Below are positions 1 through 5,402 of a stretch of 5,402 nucleotides of DNA, piece by piece. The stretch is from Elusimicrobiota bacterium (GTDB lineage: Bacteria; Elusimicrobiota; Elusimicrobia; Elusimicrobiales; UBA9959), in assembly GCA_030637365.1 (NCBI GenBank), contig DAOWGR010000015.1:1-5402 (forward strand), read 5' to 3'. The position numbers were made by a program, and so were the translations under genes. The number at the start of each line of letters is the position of its first letter. Positions within the stretch are counted from its first letter, which is position 1. A model generated the notes under the pieces. It was given only the letters and a program-made list of their open reading frames with translations, had not been told where the DNA came from and made no database searches.

Positions 1-1
1 A

Positions 2-505
2 ATTGCGGATGTTAAATTTAAAGAAAGAAAAAGCTTAACGGGAAAAACATTTTTAATGACGGCTGAGCCGGGAGTATTGCCTTACAAAACTTTTGTTAAA
101 TTGGATTTTTCGTTCAGGGAAAGCGTTTTTAAGCCTGAAAAATCAATTCTTAAAACTCTTTATCCCGTCCTTTTTACTTCTTTCACGCATAACCTTTCAA
201 AAGATGAAATATTAGCCGAAAAAATAAGAGCTGTTCTTACAAGAACCAAGGGGCGGGATTTATATGATATTTGGTTTCTTTTAAATTTAGGCGCGCGCAT
301 GGATAGAAATTTGATTAAAAAAAAGCTGGAGTATTATGAGTTAAAAGAAATGAGCAAAGGCGATATTTTGAGAAAAATGGAAAAGTTTTCAAAAAAAGAT
401 TTTATTTTGGATTTAAGGCCTTTTGTCGCGATTGACAAGAGGGAAAAATTAGGGGATTTATTTGATTTTATAAAGGAATATCTTAAACAAAACATTACCG
501 CGTGA
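2..505 (+). CDS. AbiEii/AbiGii-type nucleotidyltransferase toxin, C-terminal part (5' end outside window)
   Basis: This frame is open from the first complete codon at position 2 to the TGA at 503-505. The ATG at 56 is therefore internal and the gene starts upstream of the window. The family signature is clear: EILAEKIRAVLTRTKGRDLY (nt 206-265), followed by DIWFLL. It matches the conserved 'E-x-L-A-E-K-x-R-A-x(n)-R-x-K-x-R-D-x-Y-D' helical motif in the C-terminal half of AbiEii/AbiGii (DUF1814-type) toxins. The N-terminal nucleotidyltransferase motif with the catalytic Gly-Ser and Asp residues would lie upstream and cannot be checked. Known family members are cytosolic nucleotidyltransferases that act as toxins of type IV toxin-antitoxin or abortive phage-infection systems, usually with an AbiEi-like antitoxin just upstream; that partner is not visible. 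The end (FDFIKEYLKQNITA) looks like a natural C-terminus. Family assignment is confident; activity and the state of the 5' half are unknown. Confidence 0.85.
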   Translation: MADVKFKERKSLTGKTFLMTAEPGVLPYKTFVKLDFSFRESVFKPEKSILKTLYPVLFTSFTHNLSKDEILAEKIRAVLTRTKGRDLYDIWFLLNLGARMDRNLIKKKLEYYELKEMSKGDILRKMEKFSKKDFILDLRPFVAIDKREKLGDLFDFIKEYLKQNITA

Positions 506-545
506 AAAATTGGATTTTTGCGATACGGCTAAAAAAAGGAAGAGC

Positions 546-746
546 ATGAAAATAAAGCAGTTGATTCAAGTGTGTTATTCTTTGTCTGATGCCGATACTA
601 AAAAACGCGAATTAAAAGCTCTTGTGAAAGTTTCCGATAAACTGAAATGCAAAGATTTGTTTGTCATTACTTCAGATGAAGAAGGGACGGAAAAAATCGG
701 GTTAAAAACGATTAAAATTATTCCGTTTTATAAGTGGCTTATATAA
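546..746 (+). pseudogene. Orphan C-terminal remnant of a DUF4143-type AAA+ ATPase
   Basis: This is a 66-residue reading frame. It resembles the last segment of one DUF4143 ATPase subclass, in which a stretch like 'LIQVCYxLSDxxTKxRELxAL' is followed by a 'DLxVITxDEEG' strand and a closing 'IKIIPxxKWL'. All three elements are present here (IKQLIQVCYSLSD, DLFVITSDEEGTE, IKIIPFYKWLI). The Walker A and B ATPase core, winged-helix part and the start of the nuclease-like domain, normally some 300 residues, are missing. I see no trace of them between the preceding toxin stop at 505 and position 546. The frame can be extended to a TTG at 510, but those extra residues do not look like family sequence. 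The ATG at 546 has a good Shine-Dalgarno site (AGGA at 537-540, 5-base gap), so a short peptide could still be made. The most likely history is a deletion that fused the end of this gene to the region after the AbiEii-type gene. It belongs to a different subclass from the ATPase at 3979. Confidence 0.7.
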
Positions 747-838
747 GGAAGAGTTTAAGTGTTGAGGAATCATACGGTAGAGTTAATTGGTGCATCATTT
801 CGCCACTTAGCGACAATTTGATTCTGCAACATCTCGTA

Positions 839-890
839 TTTACCCCGCGGGTTTCTTCGAAAACCACATTTAACCAACCCGCGGGGTAAA
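839..890. repeat. Palindromic repeat copy A (REP-like)
   Basis: This is a perfect 15-base inverted repeat: TTTACCCCGCGGGTT at 839-853 pairs with AACCCGCGGGGTAAA at 876-890 across a 22-base loop. A competing smaller hairpin is possible within it: GGTTT 850-854 with AAACC 861-865 and a 6-base loop. It is the best preserved of four related elements in the window. A TAGCGACAA sequence at 808-816 precedes it, as in copy C. The T-rich side comes before the stem and the A-rich side after it, which is the wrong way round for an intrinsic terminator on either strand. By form and position it resembles REP elements, but the family is not one I can name. Confidence 0.85.
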
Positions 891-905
891 AAACGGCAAT
901 AATAT

Positions 906-920
906 TATCGGAATCCGATA
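906..920. repeat. Short palindrome, 7-base arms
   Basis: TATCGGA at 906-912 and TCCGATA at 914-920 form an inverted repeat around a single central base. As a hairpin this is a 6-bp stem with an AAT loop. The right arm overlaps the GATATTGATAATTA sequence (917-930) shared with the flank of copy C. Such an operator-sized palindrome could bind a dimeric protein or could be a repeat by-product; nothing decides between them. Confidence 0.5.
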
Positions 921-980
921 TTGATAATTACTATCTGATTTTTCACATCAGGTAAAATAGTTATCAGATTCAATGTATTC

Positions 981-1041
981 AATCTCGCGGGAGTTCTTAG
1001 TCGCGGCGCAACCACGAAGTTTTGCAATCACCCACGGGGTT
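981..1041. repeat. Palindromic repeat copy D, degenerate
   Basis: The left arm AATCTCGCGGG (981-991) faces the right arm CCCACGGGGTT (1031-1041), matching at 8 of 11 positions; two of the mismatches are T-G wobbles on the plus strand. The interior resembles copy C more than copies A or B. Both C and D have a TTCTTTAG or TTCTTAG stretch after the left arm and a GAAGTT..GC..CA stretch before CCCACGGGGT. The element lies inside an in-frame upstream extension of the carbamoyltransferase frame, which argues that this extension is non-coding. Confidence 0.65.
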
Positions 1042-1096
1042 TATTTAATTTTTGGCCGCTTGATACACATAGTATCTGACGCGGCGCCTGCACGGC

Positions 1097-1103
1097 AAGG
1101 GAG
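1097..1103 (+). promoter_or_regulatory. Ribosome binding site that fixes the carbamoyltransferase start
   Basis: AAGGGAG lies 7 bases before the ATG at 1111. This strong site, together with the family-typical N-terminus that begins there, decides the start against the in-frame ATG at 973. Confidence 0.8.
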
Positions 1104-1110
1104 AACAACT

Positions 1111-2844
1111 ATGATTATACTCGGCATTAACGCTTATCACGGAGATTCGTCGGCTTGTCTTTTGATAGACGGCAGGCTTGTTTGCGCTATTGAGGAAGAA
1201 AGAATCGTGCGTAAAAAGCATTGGGCGGGCATGCCCGTTAAATCCATAAAATGGTGTTTGAAATCGGCAAATATTGACGCAAAGCAAATTGATTATATCG
1301 CCATAGGGAGAAATTTATACGCTCATTTGGATAAAAAAATATTAAGGATTTTGACAAAGAAACCTTCGTTTGATTTTATTAAAAGCAGATTAAAGAACGC
1401 GGGGAAAATAAAGAAGGTTAAAGAAATAATCGCCGATGAATTGGGCGTAAATGTGAATTCTCTTAAGGCTAAAGTGAAAAACATTGAACATCATAAGGCG
1501 CATCTTGGAAGTTCTTTTTTTGTTTCGCCTTTTGAAAACGCGGTTTGTGTTTCGGTTGACGGTTTCGGCGATTTTGTCAGCGCCATGCGCGGTTTTGGGG
1601 CTGACAATAAAATAACTGTTTCTGATTGCGCGCATTATCCACATTCTTTGGGTATTTTTTATACCGCATTAACCCAGTTTTTGGGATTTCCTCATTATGG
1701 CGACGAGTATAAAATAATGGGGCTTTCCGCTATGGGAAAACCTGTTTATATGAAAGAAATGCGCGAGATTGTAAAACTTGCCAAGAATGGATTTTTTAAG
1801 CTTGATACGGATTATTTTGTTCATCATAGCGCCGGCATTGAAATGACCTGGACTGACGGCGAGCCGTCAATAGGCAAAATTTATTCGGATAAGCTCGGCG
1901 ATTTATTGGGCGAGCCGAGAGGGCCGAAGGAGTCGATAACTCAGCATCATAAAGATATCGCGGCTTCCGTTCAGGCCATGTATGAGGAAGCTTTTTTTCA
2001 TTTGCTTAATCATTCGTATGAGATGTATAAAAATGAAAATCTTTGCTTATCGGGCGGGTCCATTCAAAATTCTTTGGCAAACGGCAAAATACTTGAAAAG
2101 ACGAAGTTTAAACATATCTATATTCCGCCGGCGGCTTATGACGCGGGAACGGCGGTCGGAGCGGCTTTTTGGGTATGGAATCATATATTGGGCAATAAAA
2201 GGGAATATATCATGGATAAGCCGTATTTGGGGCCTGAATATTCAAATGACGGCATAGAGTTTTTGTTAAAAGCGCAGGGGCTTAAGTATGAAAAATTATC
2301 CAATAATGAACTTTGCAAAAAAGTCGCCGGTTTTATCGCCGATAAAAAAGTTATCGGCTGGTTTCAGGACAGAACCGAATGGGGGCCGAGGGCTTTGGGC
2401 AATCGCAGTATATTGGCCGATCCCCGCACGGCGAAAATTAAGGATATATTAAATGAAAGGGTGAAGAAGAGAGAGAATTTCAGGCCTTTTGCTCCGTCTT
2501 TTTTGGAAGAGGATGTTGTTGAATGGTTTGAAGAGTCTTATCCTGTTCCGTTTATGGAGAAGGTCTATACGATTAAGGAAGATAAGAGGTCTTTTATTCC
2601 GGCGGTAACTCACGCCGACGGAACGGGGCGTTTGCAGACTGTTTCTCAAAAAATGAGCCCCAAATATTACGCTTTGATACAAGCTTTTAAAGAAATAACG
2701 GGAGTTCCGGCCGTGCTTAACACTTCGTTTAATGAAAATGAGCCCATTGTTAATAGGACTGAAGAAGCCATTGCCTGTTTTAAAAGAACCAAGATGGATG
2801 TTTTGGTTTTGAATAATTATGTCGTTTGCGCGGATAAAAAATAG
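1111..2844 (+). CDS. NodU/CmcH-type O-carbamoyltransferase
   Basis: This 577-residue protein has the usual length for the NodU/CmcH/TobZ family. These cytosolic enzymes use carbamoyl phosphate and ATP to form carbamoyl-adenylate, then transfer the carbamoyl group to a hydroxyl of a sugar or antibiotic. The N-terminal Kae1-like domain (about 1-350) starts MIILGINAYHGDSSACLL, with the family HGDSSA motif at 10-15. It continues with EHHKAH (126-131; the histidines fit the metal and active site), DGFGD (150-154), HYGDEYKIMGLSAMG (195-209), LSGGSIQNS (313-321) and AAYDAGTAVGAA (341-352). The C-terminal YrdC-like domain has GWFQDRTEWGPRALGNRS (416-433), ADPR (436-439), RENFRPFAPS (454-463) and LNTSFNENEPIV (536-547). 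No key motif is missing. The frame extends upstream to 973, but those 46 codons cover repeat copy D and match nothing in the family. The glycosyltransferase follows 148 bases later, suggesting a glycan substrate; the actual acceptor cannot be told. Confidence 0.93.
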   Translation: MIILGINAYHGDSSACLLIDGRLVCAIEEERIVRKKHWAGMPVKSIKWCLKSANIDAKQIDYIAIGRNLYAHLDKKILRILTKKPSFDFIKSRLKNAGKIKKVKEIIADELGVNVNSLKAKVKNIEHHKAHLGSSFFVSPFENAVCVSVDGFGDFVSAMRGFGADNKITVSDCAHYPHSLGIFYTALTQFLGFPHYGDEYKIMGLSAMGKPVYMKEMREIVKLAKNGFFKLDTDYFVHHSAGIEMTWTDGEPSIGKIYSDKLGDLLGEPRGPKESITQHHKDIAASVQAMYEEAFFHLLNHSYEMYKNENLCLSGGSIQNSLANGKILEKTKFKHIYIPPAAYDAGTAVGAAFWVWNHILGNKREYIMDKPYLGPEYSNDGIEFLLKAQGLKYEKLSNNELCKKVAGFIADKKVIGWFQDRTEWGPRALGNRSILADPRTAKIKDILNERVKKRENFRPFAPSFLEEDVVEWFEESYPVPFMEKVYTIKEDKRSFIPAVTHADGTGRLQTVSQKMSPKYYALIQAFKEITGVPAVLNTSFNENEPIVNRTEEAIACFKRTKMDVLVLNNYVVCADKK

Positions 2845-2904
2845 AAAATCGCCAGGCGGCTCACGGCCGGACAGATAGACGGCTAACAGCTAAAGATAGT
2901 ATTA

Positions 2905-2960
2905 TTTCACCCCGCAGGTTTCCGCCAAAACCAAACATTTATCCCAACCTACAGGGTAAA
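2905..2960. repeat. Palindromic repeat copy B
   Basis: ACCCCGCAGGTT (2909-2920) pairs with AACCTACAGGGT (2946-2957) at 10 of 12 positions; both mismatches are C-A on the plus strand and G-T wobble on the minus strand. As in copy A, a smaller hairpin GGTTT (2917-2921) with AAACC (2928-2932) and a 6-base loop can compete with it. A second alternative pairs ATTTCACC (2904-2911) with GGTGAAAT (2966-2973). The element ends about 20 bases before the Shine-Dalgarno site of the glycosyltransferase, so it would lie in the leader if transcription starts upstream. No clear promoter is seen in this gap. Confidence 0.75.
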
Positions 2961-2992
2961 ACAACGGTGAAATTATTAAAGAGGGAATTAAT

Positions 2993-3736
2993 ATGAAGTT
3001 TTCCATAATTACGGTTACGCTAAATAATAAAGATACTGTTAAAAAGGCTGTAGAGTCTGTGGTAAATCAGACCTACGCGGATATTGAACATATTATTGTG
3101 GATGGATATTCTTATGACGGCACTTTACATGAGCTGGCGCCGTATAAAGATAAAATAGATCTCATTATTTCCGGAAAAGACAAAGGCATTTATTACGCTT
3201 TAAACAGGGGGATTAAAAACGCTTCCGGCGATATAATCGCTTTTCTGCACGCGGATGATTTTTATGCCGATTCCGGGATTATAGAGCGGATTGCCGATAG
3301 ATTTAAATCTGAGAAATGCGACAGCGTTTATGGGGATTTGGTTTATGTTCGTGAAAACGGGAAAACGCTTCGTTATTGGCGGGCCGGCGAATTTGAGCGA
3401 AATAAAATAAAAAACGGCTGGATGCCTCCTCATCCCGCTTTTTTTGTTAAAAAAAACATATATGCCGAACATGGAGTTTTTAATACCAAATATCATGTAG
3501 CGGCGGATTATGACCTTATGCTCAGGTTTTTGTGGAAATATAATATTTCAACTTCTTATTTGCCTGAAGTTTGTGTTAATATGCGCGTTGGCGGCAAAAG
3601 CAATAAAAACCTTAAAAATATATTTAATAAAAGCCGGGAAGATTATCAAATAATCAGGAAGCAGAAAGTGGGGGGAATAAAAACGCTGTTGATTAAGAAT
3701 TTCTCAAAGTTGTCGCAGTTTGTTAGCCATTATTAA
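2993..3736 (+). CDS. Family 2 glycosyltransferase (WcaA-like, GT-A fold)
   Basis: This is a 247-residue inverting-type sugar transferase. It would use a nucleotide-sugar donor at the cytosolic face of the membrane to extend a surface polysaccharide or glycolipid; donor and acceptor are unknown. The GT2 order is complete: nucleotide-binding start FSIITVTLNN (3-12) and ESVVNQTY (21-28), then IIVDGYSYDGT (34-44), DKGIYYALNRGI (63-74), GDIIAFLHADD (79-89; ADD is the metal-binding DxD-type motif), MPPHPAFF (144-151) and the catalytic-region AADYDLMLR (170-178). No membrane segment is evident. Two motifs are slightly unusual: the common VDGGSTDGT reads VDGYSYDGT, and the common GIYDAMNKG reads GIYYALNRG. 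The ATG at 2993 has GAGGGA at 2981-2986, 6 bases upstream. It probably works with the upstream carbamoyltransferase; the 148-base gap with repeat B leaves open whether they share a transcript. Confidence 0.92.
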   Translation: MKFSIITVTLNNKDTVKKAVESVVNQTYADIEHIIVDGYSYDGTLHELAPYKDKIDLIISGKDKGIYYALNRGIKNASGDIIAFLHADDFYADSGIIERIADRFKSEKCDSVYGDLVYVRENGKTLRYWRAGEFERNKIKNGWMPPHPAFFVKKNIYAEHGVFNTKYHVAADYDLMLRFLWKYNISTSYLPEVCVNMRVGGKSNKNLKNIFNKSREDYQIIRKQKVGGIKTLLIKNFSKLSQFVSHY

Positions 3737-3773
3737 CAATGAATCTTGATATTTGTTTTATTTGACACTACTG

Positions 3774-3903
3774 TAGCGACAAAAAAGTTTTGCGTCATCT
3801 TAGTGTTTTACCCCGCGGGATTCTTTAGATGCTACCGCGCCAGAAGTTGCGCAGCAACCCACGGGGTAAAATTGCTTCATACTGCTTAATTACTTTGTCG
3901 CTA
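3774..3903. repeat. Palindromic repeat copy C with outer inverted repeat
   Basis: The core arms are TTTTACCCCGCGGG (3806-3819) and CCCACGGGGTAAAA (3858-3871), paired at 13 of 14 positions. The single mismatch is C-A on the plus strand and G-T on the minus strand. A small perfect hairpin, GTTGC-GCA-GCAAC, lies at 3846-3858. Outside the core, TAGCGACAAA (3774-3783) and TTTGTCGCTA (3894-3903) form a perfect 10-base outer inverted repeat, so the element is a nested palindrome of about 130 bases. TAGCGACAA also precedes copy A at nearly the same distance (22 versus 23 bases to the arm). The unit may therefore be larger than the core palindrome. Confidence 0.8.
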
Positions 3904-3920
3904 TACTATTGTTTTTGATA

Positions 3921-3948
3921 TTGACAATTATTGTGTTTGGTGTATAAT
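3921..3948 (+). promoter_or_regulatory. Sigma-70-type promoter for the ATPase gene
   Basis: TTGACA (3921-3926) and TATAAT (3943-3948) both match consensus exactly, with a 16-base spacer. Transcription would start near 3955, leaving a leader of about 25 bases before the ATG at 3979. The -35 box lies in a sequence also found to the right of copy A (GATATTGATAATTA at 917-930), where no -10 box follows. The promoter starts 18 bases after the outer repeat of copy C. Confidence 0.75.
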
Positions 3949-3978
3949 ATATACACTTATCAAAAAAGGGTATCTTTT

Positions 3979-5402
3979 ATGAATTACATTGAACAAATAG
4001 CTATATCATCCCCATGGTGGAATGATAAAACATGGCATCTTAAAGATAGAAATATTAAAGCGGCAAAACTTTCAAAATTGAATTTCAGGCATTTGAAGGA
4101 TACTGTAAAAATAAAATCGTCTTCAATTGACATAATCAGGGGGCCGAGGCAAATAGGAAAAACAACGGAAATAAAATTGTTAATTCATGATTTTATAAGT
4201 AAAAAGACAATTCCAAAATCTATTGGGTATTTTGCTTGCGATATTATTTCCAAACCAAAAGATTTGCTCGAGGTTTTGAAATCTTTTTATCAACATTTGA
4301 GAGTAAATAAAATAAAAAAGGGTTTTTTTGCGCTTGATGAAATAACTTCTGTAAAAGATTGGCAAAAAGCGGTAAAAAATTTTGTTGATTTGGGAATGTC
4401 GGAAAGTATTCATTTGGTTTTGACGGGTTCTTCTTCAATTGAGTTGAAAAGAGGATATGAAAGAATGCCGGGCAGAAGAAACGGCGGCAAAGATTATTTA
4501 TTTTTACCGGTGTCTTTTTATGAGTTTTGCCGTTTGGTTAATCCCAACGAGGAAATTTTAAAAGAAAAAATCAGCGAGGTTATTTCTTCAAGAAGTAAAT
4601 TTGAGAAATTTAAAAATATCGTTTTAATGAAAGCTGATTTTTATAGAGCGAATTTGCGGAATTATTTCAAGATAGGGGGGATTCCCAAGTCTATTTCGGA
4701 TTTTGTTAAGGAAGGCGATATATCGCAGGAAACTTTATTGATTTATCAGTCGGTTTTGTTTTCTGAATTTGAAAAATATAGAAAAAGCCTTTCAATGCTT
4801 ATGCGGGTTGTTTCTGAAATTATGAGAAATATTACGACGCCCGTTAGTTTTAACACTATAATGAAAAACATTGAATTTTCTTCGGCCAATACGGTAAAAG
4901 AATATATAGAAATGCTGAATATGGCGTATTTGGGGCTTGAAATTTTGTGTGTGGATATATCAAAAAAACGGCCGTTTAACAAAAAGAATAAAAAAATGTA
5001 TTTCATTGATCCGATTATTTTTAGAATTCTTCATGATAAATTTCATTTACAATATCTTGGCGATGACAAAATGGCCGAGAATATTTGCGCGGCTCACATT
5101 TCAAAATTCTTTTTAAGCGAATGGGCGAGTTTTGGCATTGCGAATAAAGTTTTTTACTGGAAATCTAAAAAAGGCAAGGAAGTTGATTTTGTGATTTTTA
5201 GAAATAATAAGCCGTTTGGATTTGAAATAAAGTATCAAAATTGCATATCCGCGTGGGATGAAGTAAGCCTTAAAAAAGGCATCGGAGGCGGGATTATTAT
5301 ATCAAAAGATACTTTTGAGTATGGACAAATTCCCAAAATACCTTTATGGGCTTTTTTGCTCCTTAGAAGTACAACCATTTCGTCCGTTCCCGGAACGGAC
5401 AT
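3979..5402 (+). CDS. AAA+ ATPase with C-terminal DUF4143/PD-(D/E)XK-like domain (3' end outside window)
   Basis: The frame runs 474 codons to the window edge without a stop. The ATPase core has Walker A GPRQIGKTT (55-63), Walker B FFALDE (116-121) followed by the family's ITSVKDW, the LTGSSS strand (148-153), and GRRNGG then LPVSFYEF (165-183). These are typical of the large family of bacterial and archaeal ATP-binding proteins with DUF4143. A helical and winged-helix-like part follows (about 285-325). The C-terminal part has EVDFVIF (401-407) and FEIKYQ (415-420), which fit the D...ExK pattern of a PD-(D/E)XK nuclease-like fold. Physiological role is unknown for most of the family; defence or DNA-related roles have been suggested. 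The ATG has AAAGGG 8 bases upstream and its own promoter. The family usually ends at a hydrophobic 'IPxWxFLL' strand, seen here at 454-462. The further residues from 463 are encoded by sequence containing a palindrome and look like read-through. Confidence 0.88.
   Translation, partial: MNYIEQIAISSPWWNDKTWHLKDRNIKAAKLSKLNFRHLKDTVKIKSSSIDIIRGPRQIGKTTEIKLLIHDFISKKTIPKSIGYFACDIISKPKDLLEVLKSFYQHLRVNKIKKGFFALDEITSVKDWQKAVKNFVDLGMSESIHLVLTGSSSIELKRGYERMPGRRNGGKDYLFLPVSFYEFCRLVNPNEEILKEKISEVISSRSKFEKFKNIVLMKADFYRANLRNYFKIGGIPKSISDFVKEGDISQETLLIYQSVLFSEFEKYRKSLSMLMRVVSEIMRNITTPVSFNTIMKNIEFSSANTVKEYIEMLNMAYLGLEILCVDISKKRPFNKKNKKMYFIDPIIFRILHDKFHLQYLGDDKMAENICAAHISKFFLSEWASFGIANKVFYWKSKKGKEVDFVIFRNNKPFGFEIKYQNCISAWDEVSLKKGIGGGIIISKDTFEYGQIPKIPLWAFLLLRSTTISSVPGTD
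5382..5400. repeat. Tight palindrome in the 3' coding end of the ATPase
   Basis: GTCCGTTCC (5382-5390) and GGAACGGAC (5392-5400) are perfect inverted arms around one central base. Folded, this is an 8-bp GC-rich stem with a 3-base loop. It lies in frame and encodes SSVPGTD after the point where the protein family normally ends. It is unrelated in sequence to copies A-D. No T run is visible before the window ends, so I cannot call it a terminator. Confidence 0.7.

Larger units (their letters stand above)
747..1110. other. Non-coding gap of 364 bases with two palindromic repeats
   Basis: No convincing gene lies here. The gap holds repeat copy A (839-890), a short palindrome (906-920), an imperfect inverted repeat around 924-966 (ATCTGAT and ATCAGAT type arms), degenerate repeat copy D (981-1041), and the Shine-Dalgarno site of the carbamoyltransferase. 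A TTGATA at 921-926 resembles a -35 box, but no -10 hexamer lies at proper spacing, so I do not call a promoter. No intrinsic terminator (stem followed by a T run) is seen after the remnant ending at 746. Confidence 0.7.

Noticed and set aside
503..545. UGA read as an amino acid (alternative genetic code) after the toxin
   Set aside because: Reading through the TGA at 503-505 adds only a few residues before a TAA and joins no conserved sequence, so standard stop use is the better reading.
839..892. Copy A as an intrinsic terminator after the ATPase remnant
   Set aside because: The stem is followed by A residues, not a T run, and the reverse strand also lacks a T run after the stem.
921..958. 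Promoter from TTGATA (921-926) and TAAAAT (953-958)
   Set aside because: The spacer would be 26 bases, far outside the usual 16-18.
1045..1644. Minus-strand open frames opposite the carbamoyltransferase
   Set aside because: They lie antisense to a gene with complete family motifs, show no recognisable domains and are shadows of its codon use.
1982..2682. Plus-strand alternative frame (1982-2257) and minus-strand frame (2449-2682) inside the carbamoyltransferase
   Set aside because: Both overlap well-conserved coding sequence, and their products are basic, low-information sequences typical of shifted frames.
3200..3496. Minus-strand frame opposite the glycosyltransferase
   Set aside because: Antisense to conserved GT2 motifs, with no ribosome binding site or domain of its own.
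839..3871. CRISPR array
   Set aside because: The repeats are inverted palindromes, irregularly spaced by hundreds to thousands of bases with genes between; there is no regular spacer pattern.
4180..5006. Three minus-strand frames opposite the ATPase
   Set aside because: They are antisense to the Walker motifs and the middle of the ATPase, and their products are rich in Phe, Ile and Asn as expected from AT-rich antisense frames.

Overview
The window is an AT-rich stretch of bacterial DNA. All recognisable genes lie on the plus strand, have Shine-Dalgarno sites, and use ATG starts with ordinary TAA, TAG or TGA stops. AbiEii-type and DUF4143-type genes beside a NodU-type carbamoyltransferase and a family 2 glycosyltransferase, with repeat-rich gaps, is a mix common in uncultured candidate-phylum bacteria such as Patescibacteria or Omnitrophota. 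That placement is inference only; no marker gene is present.

Layout. (1) Positions 2-505 hold the C-terminal part of an AbiEii/AbiGii-type nucleotidyltransferase toxin, cut by the window edge. (2) Positions 546-746 hold an orphan C-terminal piece of a DUF4143-type AAA+ ATPase that has lost its ATPase core. Together these make a defence or toxin-antitoxin region showing decay. (3) Positions 747-1110 are non-coding and hold two copies (A and D) of a palindromic repeat. (4) Positions 1111-2844 encode an intact NodU/CmcH-type carbamoyltransferase. (5) A 148-base gap carries repeat copy B. (6) Positions 2993-3736 encode a WcaA-like family 2 glycosyltransferase. (7) A 242-base gap carries repeat copy C and a good sigma-70-type promoter. 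(8) From 3979 to the right edge runs a large AAA+ ATPase with a C-terminal nuclease-like domain. Its reading frame passes through a tight palindrome at its end.

The carbamoyltransferase and glycosyltransferase plausibly act together in building or decorating a surface or secreted glycan, one transferring a sugar and the other adding a carbamoyl group. The flanking genes look like accessory or defence genes.

The least explained structure is the repeat family: an imperfect inverted repeat built on ACCCCGCGGG / CCCGCGGGGT, present in every intergenic gap after position 746. Copies A and C also share sequence outside the palindrome and bracket the two glycan genes.
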